The notes beneath the pieces were generated by a model that was not told the DNA's origin, did not search any database, and saw only the letters and a list, made by a program, of their open reading frames with translations. Of a DNA stretch of 64,000 nucleotides, positions 22,501-34,700 are shown one piece after another. The translations under genes and the position numbers were made by a program. Every line of letters starts with the position of its first letter. Positions within the stretch are counted from its first letter, which is position 1. Origin of the DNA: Serinus canaria (lineage: Eukaryota; Chordata; Aves; Passeriformes; Fringillidae); assembly GCF_022539315.1 (NCBI RefSeq), contig NC_066321.1:248001-312000 (forward strand), in the 5' to 3' direction.

Positions 22501-24872
22501 CAGAAGGTGATGTTTCATACAATAGAACGGTATGTATATAACAGTATTTACTAATATCTGGGGTGCCTTGAAGCAGTAAGGATATGGTGCCTGATACCAT
22601 TGGCCTGCTCTAGGACTACCGTTAGAACCAGCTGACCCTGACAAGCTGATCCAGCCCTTTGGATACCTGCAGAAATGCTACTGCTGCAGTTTCCCCAAGG
22701 GGCGCCTGCTTTGTTTTACACAGCTCTATCAATTTCTACTGGCGTGACAATGAGTCCACTATGGCTGCACACTAAATCTTCAGTGACATGGCTCACACAA
22801 ACAATTAAGACAACAGTTATCCCTTGTTCGTGGAATGTAGTTAAAAAAAATAGAGTGAAATTGAAAAATAAAATTGAGGAATTAATCACATTGAGACAAG
22901 CTCTACCGGGGGATGTGAGGACAAGTATCAGAACAGGAATACTTACTGGAGTTTTAAAAGGAGAATACCACAGTTTATTCAGAGATACCATCACACATAC
23001 CTGCCCCTTCCATTGTTGAACATATGTTATACTCAGCTTTTGGTTCTTTCTATGTTCATAGCATTTCTTTCTGTTCAAATCATATGAAAAGTTAATTCAA
23101 CTCCTACACATTATTTAAAGATTTAGGGACTGCTGACACAGAATAAGGGCAGGCAAGTTAATGTGGACAACTGAAATGTTGCTTGTAGCCCTTCCAAACA
23201 CAGCCCAGGATTCAGCATAGCAGTGTTCCCTGGGCAGGTGTGCTAGTAAAAGGCAAAATTAGAAAGTTCTTGCTCCTGTATTTAGTCTATAAAGTGGTGT
23301 AAAAGAATGTGACAGGTGTGGCAGCAGAATAACCAGCAAGGCCAGGAGAGCTGCCTGTCCAACCACCCATGCCACTTGTGTGCAGGGCACCATCCAGCCA
23401 TGGGCAGAAACAAGGTCTGCCTTCCTTTTTGTCTAATTGTAATGTAATTACCAACTCTACTCTGAACTAAAAAGCCATTAACCAAGCCAAATAAATATTA
23501 CTTTTTTTTGATGGGGTTAAAACCTTAATAAGAGCAAAAAGAAAACGCAATATTTTTTGAAAATGCATGCATTTTTAACTAGTGAATGCCCTGTAAGTTG
23601 TATCCATCTCAATACAAAATATTTAGAATCTCCAATGAAGTAGTGATGTCTTGGATAACAGAACTCATGAATATCACTTTGATGCTAATTGTGAGCAAAT
23701 GAAGAACCTTTCTGCTGATTTCTGCCTTCAGGCAGACAGTCACTCATCCCTCCTCCATGGCAGTGTTTGGAGAGGTTTCCAAGTGGGGCAGCCAGCACGG
23801 AGTCCTTCCCTCACCTCTACCTGATGGCCACAAATGAATCCCTGCACTCTGTGATGGGAAATGACCAACCTTCCAGCACGCCTCAGTGACAGCTTTCCCC
23901 TTGTGCCTGTGGTTGTTGATGGCTACAGGAATCTACTTGTAGCTACAAAGTCACTTTTGCCTTGTTTTTCAAAAAGATTATTCATGTTTATGTTACCTTT
24001 CGTGAGTGTTAGTCTTTGATACAGTAATGCAAATGAAGAATGAATGCTTGAGTACTGTCCTCGGCTGAGATGGACTCTCTTCAGTCTGTTTACTCTGATG
24101 GAAGAACTCATTAGCCTTTTCCCAGTGTTCTCCCATCCTTCTTCAGCATACTGGAAACCCTAAAAACCCAAGAAAAATGCAGTGATGTGGAGCAATAATG
24201 GTGGTTTCAGACAGGGTAGAGGTAACAGACTGTACAGCACAGGAAAGTTTGTGATTTAGCTATTTAAAATAATCAAACATATTTATTAGAAAGAAATCCA
24301 AGCAGACTAGTCAGAAGGGAGACCATCATTTCTAGGACAGCAAGATGACCTCAATTTCTTTGTGAGAGTAAGGGGAGGGGTAGAGGAGTGATGGAAAGAA
24401 AAAAGGCTAGAGTTCTGAAGTATCTTGGATTGCTAATACCAAAAGTAAAAACACAAGTCTGAGGAATTGTGGTAGGAAGGTGCTGGATTTAGCACTTTGG
24501 ACCACCAGCCTGACACATTCAGGACATTTTCACTGGAGAGAGCTGGGAAAATGGCCCAAATGTTTTGATATGTTTAACCTGCTTAAGAACATGCAATTAG
24601 ACTTAATTTTCATGGTATTTGTTTCTGAATATCACACAGAGAAAATAATAAGAAAAAAATGAACAGGGAACAGCTTTCCATGGATGAGACTTCCATATTT
24701 ATTGTTATTCCATGTGCATAGAAAATGGCAGTGAAGTTCCTTATGAAATAGGCAAGGAATGGGAGAGATGTGGATATACTGGACTAGACTTTGTGCTTCA
24801 AATTTACACTATTCATTTTTTAAAATTTGGGCTATTTTCCTCTTAGAATTCACAACACTTTCTTGGTTTTGG

Positions 24873-24913
24873 TTTTTTTTTTTTTTTTTTGTTTTTTTTT
24901 TTTTTTTTTTTTT
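24873..24913 (+). repeat. Poly-T tract with one G interruption
   Basis: Eighteen T, one G, then 22 T. It lies about 180 bases beyond the predicted PKP4 cleavage site; on the minus (PKP4) strand it reads as poly-A. It could be a retroposed tail or a simple homopolymer. Confidence 0.9.
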
Positions 24914-25113
24914 GTGCATGATGTTTCAAATTCCTTTTCCAATGACACACTGCATTACAAATGGATGGCACTTGAGACCAATGTGGCATTTCCATATTTA
25001 CACCAACAAAGAAATTTACATGACGCAGTAGCATACAATCCTGACATTCAGTAATAGCAATAAAACAAGGGCAGCCATTGGACTTTTTCTGTACAAACTA
25101 TCAGAACAAGACT

Positions 25114-25119
25114 TTTATT
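25114..25119 (-). promoter_or_regulatory. PKP4: Polyadenylation signal of PKP4
   Basis: Canonical AATAAA on the minus strand about 400 bases past the PKP4 stop codon. Further tttatt motifs on the plus strand lie farther left (e.g. near 24697), so alternative ends are possible. Confidence 0.55.
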
Positions 25120-25377
25120 CACATAAAAAAATTGGCTTTAATTTGCTCTGACCTACACACTTTCCAAATTCATCATACTCAATTCTCAAACCTTTCATCA
25201 CATCACCCACACCCTCACCAGACTACAGGAGCTACAAGTAATGATACCTAACACCTAAGCAGAGCAAAACCATCCCTGCCAGCTTTTTCTCCTGACAATT
25301 CCTCACTCAAAAAAACCCCCCAAAAACCAAAAACAAACAAAAAAAAAAACCAATCCCAAAACCAAGCTGCCCCCTCA

Positions 25378-25398
25378 CCCCCCCCCCCCCCCCCCCCC
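25378..25398 (+). repeat. C21 homopolymer (G21 in PKP4 mRNA)
   Basis: Twenty-one uninterrupted C residues on the plus strand, within the predicted PKP4 3'UTR. On the transcript this is G21, able in principle to form G-quadruplex structure. Length in assemblies of such runs is often unreliable. Confidence 0.9.
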
Positions 25399-25520
25399 AC
25401 CAAAAATCATCCTTTTTCCTTCTTTTCTTTCACTTTCTTATTTCTTAACCAAAACAACACAGGGCCATTCCAGTCCTTCTCAAGCCAGACAAGAAGCACA
25501 CTGGGTTTTTCTCTCTGGTG

Positions 25521-25769
25521 CTACACCCAGGAGTCAGGAGAGCCTGGGTACTGTTCTGCTCGGTAAGAAGATCGTCTGGTGGAATAAAAGTCTACATAAT
25601 TGGTGGTTGATTTTAGTCCATACTGTGTTGAATAATCTGAAGTAGCAGGAAAGTGAACTCGATCGTCAAAGTAAGGGTCCTCGTAGCTGTGTGGGGACTG
25701 CAGGTACAACCGATAGGCATCGTAGTTTTTCCTGGTGGTATCTTCTTGGCTGTAGTACAATTGCTGATG
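25521..25769 (-). CDS. PKP4: PKP4 last coding exon (PDZ-binding C terminus)
   Basis: Residues 1112-1193 and the stop. The exon includes [40 protein letters not shown] and the terminus [16 protein letters not shown] is the class of C-terminal ligand by which PKP4, delta-catenin and ARVCF bind PDZ proteins such as Erbin. The acceptor is ACCAACAG at 25771-25770. Confidence 0.98.
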   Translation of the reverse strand, partial: HQQLYYSQEDTTRKNYDAYRLYLQSPHSYEDPYFDDRVHFPATSDYSTQYGLKSTTNYVDFYSTRRSSYRAEQYPGSPDSWV

Positions 25770-28700
25770 CTGTTGGTAAAATGATATCAAAATAAATTTT
25801 CAAAAATATAATTAGCAGAGAAAATACTTTACCCAAGTGCAGCTCTACCCATGACAGTAATGCAGGTTCCAAATCTCCATGAAATGTACCCAGGGAAATG
25901 GAGGAAATGCCCCTGAGTTTGCTTTGTGTCTCCTCCGACATCACTTGAAGGGAGTAACTCCAAAAGTGCACAATTTTCGAGCTCAAGTACAGTAAGTACA
26001 GAACCTGGCCATACCTACCAAAACCAGCCCAAACCCAACTTGAGTCAGAAAAGAGGTCTCAGATCCCACTGTAAGAAGGTGCTAAAACACATGACTCATA
26101 TGGAACCAGCCAAGCTCCAGCAGCCCTGAGGCCCTGCCAGCTCAGGGCACTGAGCCAGGTTGGTGGGAATGGGGCATGTGCCCAGAGCCCCAGGCTTAGC
26201 CCCTCCTGCTGGGCCTGGGCAGCAGCGCTACCCGAACACACCTCTGGGCTCACCTGCAGCCGCCGGTTCTGTTCTCTCGCTGGTGAGGAATAGGAACTGA
26301 TGTAAATTGGTGAAGCTTTGCTAGAACCTGGGAGAAAAAGGTTTAATGCATAACTTCAGTCTTTATTAATTCAGCCGTAAGTCTATTGGTTTTTATCTTG
26401 CCTTTTATGTAGCACCCATACTATTAAATCTGCAGATTTCAGTACCTGCTAATGATACAATGTAATATCAGAATGAAGGCAAATGTCCTTCAGCAGCATT
26501 TACAGCAAAGCCAGGAGGCTTATGTTGCTGTTTCTCATATTACAGACTGAAAATCTTTAAAGCAAGGAGTTTCCTTCTCTTTAGTCACTGTCATCTATTG
26601 TTTTGCTACTGTGTGACATAGAAAGAAGGAAAAGAGATCAGAGAAAAATGAAATCTTGATATGATTTAGTAATATAATAATATACAACTGCACATTAAGA
26701 TTTATAACATCATCATTATAATATAATGTTCATAATGATACAATTTTCTGCACTAGTATTTTAAATAAAAATAAGAATTACAACTGCCTCTCACCTCCTC
26801 CAGTATAGAAAGGGATCTGTGTTTACTCTGGTACTGGGCATTTTTACAGAGAACAGCAGAGCTGGTGACATCCTGCCCTGTGCCACAGCCAGGGAATACA
26901 AAGAATGGAAAGGGAAAGCAGCAGCTGGCAGCGACCGGCCCACTAATGCAGTAGTCTGTGTACAACTGTGAACTCTTCCCACAAGGGATAGTTCCCTGTT
27001 CCAGAAGATTCTGAGCTGGTCTCTTACCAGTGTAGATGTCTTTATGTGCAATGACATCGCCCTGGCTACTGTAATACTGCATAGAAGGGTGTGTCCTGTC
27101 GTACTCGGAGCGAGGCTCTCTGATTCCCAACAAAGCCGGGGACGAGGACGTGCTGCCAACTGACGGGAAAAGAGAGGTTCTCAACATTGACAACAAAAGC
27201 CTTTTGCACAGCCAGACTTCCTCACCACTCCCTGCTGCAAGTGCTCACTACCAGGGGGTGGGTAAGGACAGAACAGCCGGAGCTATTCCTAGAGCTGCCA
27301 GAAAGGTACCAGAGACTGCAGGGGGAAGTCACTGCTCTGTGGTGCTCACAGGCAGACAGAGGGCTTTTGTGACACTCACAGCCCAGATCTGGGACCTTAT
27401 CATGCTAGGACATCACCTGTGTAGAGGCAGAAGATGACACTCTGCTAATGGTGATGGTTTATCTAAGTTATACTTAAACACAATACTTAAGGCCACCCTG
27501 TCACTTGTCCAACCTACCTGGCCTCAGTGACCTCTGCAGACACAGGTGAGTCTTGGGCATGGTATGGTCTGGGAGGCCAATGGCCATGGGATCCCAGCAA
27601 GGGATCACGTGTTCATAAATAAGCAGCTGAATCTCAACTGCTGTTGTAAGAAGTTTGTTCTGCTAAATCCTCCCTGGTCTACATATCCCTTGGGCTTTGC
27701 TGGCTCAGAAAGACTCCAGCAATGGGAGTAAAATTGTTAAAAACAATTTCTGTAAATTTTGCTTCAAAATATTAGTTCAATGATAATCTTCCACCACTGA
27801 TGTGTCTGTTACATCATAGCTCAGAATTCTGTGTCATTATGGATAGTTTAATTACTGGTATTTTCCTGGTACATTCATGGCTAAATATGCTATGTTCTTA
27901 AAAATCTGACATGGGTCAACATAATGTGTTTTAATGATGAAGTGACTGAAACAAGAACAACTGTTTCAGGCCAAGTGTATCTGTTCCAACAGGCATCTGC
28001 TGTGCTCAGCATGATGCTGCACAGTCCCTCTGGGGATGTGGGCCTTTCACCAACTTCCACTGACTCCCTTGGGCTTGGCTGTGCTCTAGAGCAGAAAAGC
28101 AGACACTTCCTATTAGGAATTTTTACTAAACACTCTTTGAAATACAGCATCCTCTGAATATTAAATTAGAGCTGCTCATCTACTTCCTACTTGTCATTCA
28201 AAGAACTGGAGTAACACTGTTGTTCTGCTGGTGTATCCTGGAATAGAAAGTGCCAAGATAGAAATCTGACAGTTGGTGTCAGAATATCTTTTTACACTTG
28301 GGTAGAATCCTGTCATTCCCTGAGCATAAGCTGTATTGGCTTTCTTGGTGGGTGAGAGGAACTCTGGCACAAATGCCACAACAGGTTTACTGCTTGTAGG
28401 AAAACAAATCCTTGGAGTCCTTGTTTTTCAAGTCAACCATGTCATAAAGGAATGTGTGGGGGTTGTTACTTTTATGTAAAGACGTAATTAAAGAAGAGTG
28501 TTGTAGGAACTGGTCACTAATTTTAGCAGTCACAGTAGGTAGGTATTTCTCAGTATTAACAGAGATCTGCTCTAGATAGCTTCTAGAAGAGTAAATTGGG
28601 TGAAATAAAATGCCATATGATAACAAAATAGAAGGCTTCAGGTAGGTTTTGTATCAGCTGTCTTGAAGATCTAAATCCTAGCATTGAACACATTGAAGGA

Positions 28701-31700
28701 ACAAAGGTGAAAAATAAACAAGGAGGAGTCAGAAAAGTAAGGTTTTAGGGTTTGGTTGCTCGTTCTTACAGAACATGACATAGTTGGGAATGAAAATGAG
28801 CTCCCCACAGTGGGTGTGCTGCTGTTTATGCTGCCAGGTCCCCATGTTCCATGAGGCCACTCCACAATCCCCACACAGAGCAGGAGGAGTGGCTTTGAAC
28901 GGGGCAATGGTTGGTAACAATGTCCAGCTCTATTCATTGAGGATTTCAGTTTGCAGGAACAATTCAGGGAGCCTCAGAGCATGTGAAGTACTTTGCTCAA
29001 ACACCAAGGAGCAACAGCCTGACCTCTGTGTCTTAAATGGGATTAGTACCAAACTGAGAGCTGTTTGAGTTAAAAACATGGGACAGCAGGTCCCCTTCAC
29101 CCTCCCTGACTGACCTGACTGCATGACAGGTGACATCTGCTGATTGGCTGTGGATAGAGAAGGATGGGATTTGAACCTCTCTCGTTCCAGCGTTGATACT
29201 GGTGTAATAAAGTGACTTTGATTCCATCCATCCTATGGAGTGGCAAAAAGAAAAACATCAGAATAAGGTGCAAGTTATAAATAAATAAGGAGTTTTTGTG
29301 GCACCATTTTCCAGTGTAAGCTAATTTTACAATTTACCTTTTTGTAAATGCTCCGGAGGTCTCGGTACTGCCACAGTGTGTTCAGTACCTGGGCCGCTGC
29401 CTTGACAACCTTCAGTGAGGACCTGAGGAGGTGAAAAATTTGGCAGTGTTAGAAAGCCACTGAATTCCACTTCAAAAGAAAGTGTTCCTGAGCTTTGTAA
29501 CAGCCTGAACCTGCTGCCGTGGGGCAAACCAGACCCTGCATCACCAGCGTGAGCACAGCCAGGCCAGCAGCCTCACCACAGATGAGGCTCCTGCTGCCCC
29601 ATCCACCAGCCACAGGGGCCTTCTGCTGCTGACCCACCACGTGCTCACAGGTTTCATTTCCACTAGACAACCATGGTGCCAGCAGAGAAATGTCTCACGG
29701 CCTCTCTCTGGAGCCCTGATACAGTGGGCAGGACCAGCTCTCCTCAGCCAGCACTTGCTTGGCAATGCTGTTTGAGGGCATTCCCCTGGCCACATTCTCC
29801 TTCCACTGACCAAAGGACAACACTAGGTACAATTCATAGTTGCCAGGATACATCCTGACAAAGGTGCCCACAGGGTCTGACTTGGAAAAGCTCCAAATAT
29901 TTTATTAATCTTGTAGGTGTTGAAGAGGTAACTGGCTAACTCATTGAACCTGAACAGGTCCCATGACCATGGTTACTGGGAGCAGCTGTACAAGCCTCCA
30001 GAACCCTGGGACAGAGAACACTGCCCCAAGACGGTGGTACCAGTGCCTCCTCCCTCCCAGTGAGACTCCAGCTGACAGCTCCTCAGACCCAGACTGCAAA
30101 GGCAGGTCTTTTTTTCACTCCAAAAAGCATTTCCGACATTCTTAAGCATTTTAAATGGAGACAAAAAACTCAGGTATGATCTTTGCTGCCTACTTGCCTG
30201 TCGCCTCTTCCCTTTGTTATGTTGACCAGCTTCTCTATCCCACCAGTGTCAGCAAGGGCCTTGGCATTCTCCATGTTCTTGCTGGTGACCTCGTGCAGGG
30301 CGCAGCAGATGGCGGCCACCGTCTCGTCTGACAGGATGCTCGGCCCATTGCCTCCTGGCAGCCGATTGACCAGGTCTCGCATCGCATATTTACCTGGAAA
30401 CACACACCCACAGAACCAGGTCAAAACCAAGGTTCGGTCCTTCAGGCTGGAAATTGCAGTACTCGGCATAAAACTGCAGCTGAAGGCAGTGAGAGGCAGC
30501 ACAGTACCAAAACCTGCCAAGAATTTGCATTTTACACAGAGCCCAGGGAGACGACATGACAATTTTTGAATTTTTTTTTCCTTTTAGCTTAAAAGTGTGA
30601 GAAGCTGGACTTTGCACTAAAAGAGGAACAATTTTAAACAAGAATTATTTGGAGAAAGAAGAATTGTTCAAGGAAAAATGTTAGGCTACTCATTATGATT
30701 GACAGAGCAATGCATATTGCTGGGCTTCATCAATCCTTACAGTAACTGGAAATTCTTTCTTCTGGATGTTCTGTACACCTTGTTTGCTACCCGTCAGTGC
30801 TCAGCTCTGTCAGGCTCCAGTTGCTGACTGATGCCAAAGATAAGCTGCACACAAGGGACAGTAACTAAGATAAGGTCAAGGTTTCTTCCTGTTTGGGCTG
30901 TAATGTTAATTGAATGATTAATTGATTTTATAGTAGACATGTATTTGCACATAACAGCGAATAATGAAGGAGCTTTGCACAAAGTCATTCGCTATCTATT
31001 TGCATAATGTGCCTGAAAGGAAAAAAGAAACAAAAAGGAATTCTGCAGGCAAAAGGAAGCTCACTAGGAAATTATCCCCACAACAGCGTCTGCAGCAATA
31101 CCCTGCCATGGTCAACCCTTTAGCAAGCTTGGCCACATGCTGCAAGTTCCAGCATATATTGTGATTTGCTGGAGTCCTCATCTCTCATTTCCTTCAATGT
31201 GACCGTGAGCGCATTGTTCCTTTCCTATACTAGAAGAGAAGCTCCTAAAGATGATTTCTAGCATGGGGTAGTGCAGAACTTGCTTCACATCTGGCAACGT
31301 TTTATCCAATAGTCTGTTTCAGAGTGTGTCAGAGGCCAGAAATTCTTTCAGAGGTACAGCTTTGACAGGGAGAGGGAGCAGGTGGAGGACCATTCCTGAA
31401 AAGTTTTGCCAGGAATGGAAGAAACATCCTGACAAGAGAGTATTACCTGAATCTGACCTGCACAGGGCTGGTGCTAGGGAATAGGATTCTCGCTTTACAA
31501 TTTTCTCACGTGTAACACTTGCACTGCCAGAAAACACACTCTGAATGTCCCAGATGAGAAGCTTCAGAAACAAAGTTCTGTCCACCTGTATTTCTCTTTT
31601 TGAGAATAATCCTCCTATCTCTATAAACAGTTGTTAGAGCCTTGACCCCACAATTCTATACGTAGAAAATGCTTTTGTAACAAAAATGAGACTTTTTTAT

Positions 31701-34700
31701 ATCACACCATTTGTTAAAAGGGTTCATTGAAGCCACAGCTGCTTGAGGCTGAAGCATGTTCAACAGTAACAGACTGAGAAAACTCAGGGCAGGAAAGGCA
31801 GGAAAGCTGATTGTCATTTTGTTGGGGTTTATTTAATGCTAGATAAAAAAGGCACAGGTGAATGCTTAATGGGCTAAATATTAGAACTGACAAGACCGTA
31901 AGTTTTTCTAGCAAGCACCTCTGTTGATGAGTAAGTTCAGCAAAGACATAGATGATGCTCTATATTTCTGTTTTCCTGCAGAAGATTTCTTCCCTCCCTT
32001 CCTGTTCAAGATTGTTAAAAAAGCACAGCTGTCGTGGAGCAGAGCTGTTCCATCCCCCAGGAACACATGGGAGACCTGCACCCCCCAAGCAGGTGAGCAC
32101 TGAGCTCCAAGGAAGCAGAGCTGTGTTTCCATCCTATTTGGCATTGAGGGTTTTCTGTCTGGCTTGGCTGACTCCCATCCATGAAACAGCAGCAAACTAA
32201 TGTGGCAAAATTGCTCTGGAAAGCTGCTGCTGTCAGGAGGACTCACTTATGTGACACAAATGATGTGACACAGAAACATCAAGAAACATCAATCCCATTA
32301 GTGGAATCTCCCCTTGGATTTCCCATCCAAGGTCTGACCTCCCGGTGCTGGTGCTCTCTTGAGGACGGTCTGTACGTACCAATAAGCTCCTTGTTCCGCA
32401 CGTCTAAGGCCATGTTCCTTAAGGCAGTGGCCACAGATGACACCACTCTGTCGTTGTCCATCCTCAGCAGCTCCACGAGGATGGGCAGCCCCTTCTCCTT
32501 CCTCACGGCAGCACGGATGTAGGCTGCGAACTGACACAGAACCTCGGTCACCCACCAACCCTCCACAGCACTGCCACTCAAACAGCCTCGGGCTGCACTG
32601 GGACTCTCAAGCATGCTTGGTCCTTTCCAACAAATGATGACATGTTTGATGTGTGCTTTTTCTGTGATTAGAGAGAGCTGGCTCTTTGCCATTTTTCACT
32701 CATTCCTCTTACAAAGAGAGAAAGTATCTGAATAGATGATGATTATTGAAAAGGGAGCAGGGGGGTTGGGTTTTGCTTGTATTTTTTTTTTTTTTTAATA
32801 CCAGTTTCAGAATGGTCAAACTGAAAAGGGCTTAGCTGGCTTGCTGCAAGCAAGGGAAGCAATTAATGCTTGCTTTGTTTTTTAATTTCTCCATAACAAA
32901 TGCATGACACAATATAGCGTTCTCATGTGCTGCTTTTGTAGCACATTATATATGCAATGGCCAGAATATATGGAAATAAATAATGGATTATGGAAATAAT
33001 GTAAATTTATTTGTCCTGGTCTTATTTCAACAGCACCTCCCCACCAGAATTCACAGCTAGAAGAAGCCAGAAAATTGTTTTGCTCTGATAAGATCAAAAG
33101 ATGAAGCTGGAAGAAGCTTTTTCTGTTTATTTAAAATAAATGCCAGCTTCCATATGGCTCTTATTGCCCCTGCTCTTTGCCAAGGCTCTTTACTGCGGAA
33201 ACATGACTGCAGCACATGAGCACTAATGCACAGACAAGAGGGGAGTGCTCAGATGCACACAAGAAAATGGCATGTCACCCCCAAACACATTCCAGGGTCT
33301 TACTAGAAAAATCAGCTGGACTACCAAGAGGAGGAGGAGCAGGAAATCCCTTACCTTCCAATTGCCTGCAGAAAGGTTCTGAAGTGATCCTGCAGAGCCC
33401 TCCAGAGTGGCTGGGTTGGAACTCTCTGCCAGGAGTGTCAGGTATGGCTTCACCACTGATGGGTGCCAGAGCATCTCCACCCCTTTAGGAGACTTGGAAA
33501 ATCCCGGGATAGGGCCAACTCCATCCCACTGAGAAAGGAATGCAGATTTGTAACTGGACAAAACCTCTGTATTTTCATTCAATGTAGGGCTGGTTTTGTC
33601 AAGTTTTGTCCTTTCCCACCATGAGCCAAACCCCATCTGAGATATTTGCAGTACATTGAAAATACAAACCTGATCCTCCTGGGAAGTTTTTTTTTTCTTC
33701 TTCTTTTTCTTCCCCCAGCAGCTTGGCTCTGAGTCTTTGCTGGGTGACTCTTTTCCCAACAAGTCATCCAGTTCATTGATTCCCAGCAGCCGTGCCTGAG
33801 GTACCTCCAGTTCCAAGCGGTAGGAAAGGTTCCTCAAGGTGCACACACAATTCTCCACTGTCTGAACCAAACCAGAGAGACACCACGCCATCAGTTCTGA
33901 CTCACACAGACACCAACCAAACCAAACTAGGTCAGTAGAGGAGAAAAGGCACTGGGAGCACAAGTGCTAAACTCTAATGCAGGGCCTTGGGCTGTGTTGT
34001 GGCTGCTTCTCTGGGAAAATGCAATCTCTCTCAAATCTGACAGTGTTTATAAGAGTGGTCTCTGCTATAGCGGCTTATTCTTTAGCATTCTGAAAGTGAA
34101 AAGCATAAGAGCTTATCACTGTTTTATTAAGAAACAGATATTGCAGCACTGTTGAAAACAAGAGGTGACCCTGTGTTACACAGGTGAGTTTGGCTGTGCC
34201 TCAGTAACCAGGGGCTGGGAGTGATGCCAGTTGAGCTGAGGACATCACCACGCTCAGCTGAGCTATAGAAAGCCCCAAGATCAGACACACAGTTTAGCAC
34301 TGAAGTATCTGCACATGAGCCGTGCACACACCTTGCTGTCATAATCTGAGGTGTTCACACAGGTGTGGATCACGTAGAGCAGCGAATCGACCAGTCCTTC
34401 GCAGGACCTCATCTGCTTTCGTGCCTCTTCCCCAGCAGAGCTCAGGTTCCTGAAAGTTGGAATGACAAAGGGACACGGTGTATGTAAGGACATACAGAGA
34501 ATCACTTATTAGACAGTCTGCAGAAGGTTTTTATGCAGCTGATTAGTAATTGGTTAGCAACTCTTAGTGACTAACTTGGTAATTTTCATATTTTTCTATT
34601 AGGAAAAAAAGACAATTGGAAAAGCTGTCTGCATGATGGAACTCTGTAATTTATAGACTAAAATAATTCCTTTGTCTTTACAATACAAGAAAGACATGCT

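Larger units (their letters stand above)
18736..25094. other. Intergenic region between DAPL1 and PKP4
   Basis: It holds the 11-bp minisatellite (19260-19552), T-rich tracts (24873-24913) and an unexplained 114-codon open frame at 22675-23019. I recognise no gene; the rest is AT-rich DNA with stops in all frames. Confidence 0.6.
25095..25520 (-). other. PKP4: PKP4 3' untranslated region
   Basis: The region runs from just after the PKP4 stop to shortly past the AATAAA at 25119-25114. It contains a run of 21 G on the transcript strand (25378-25398) and a T/G-rich stretch next to it. The 3' boundary is predicted from the poly-A signal only. Confidence 0.6.
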
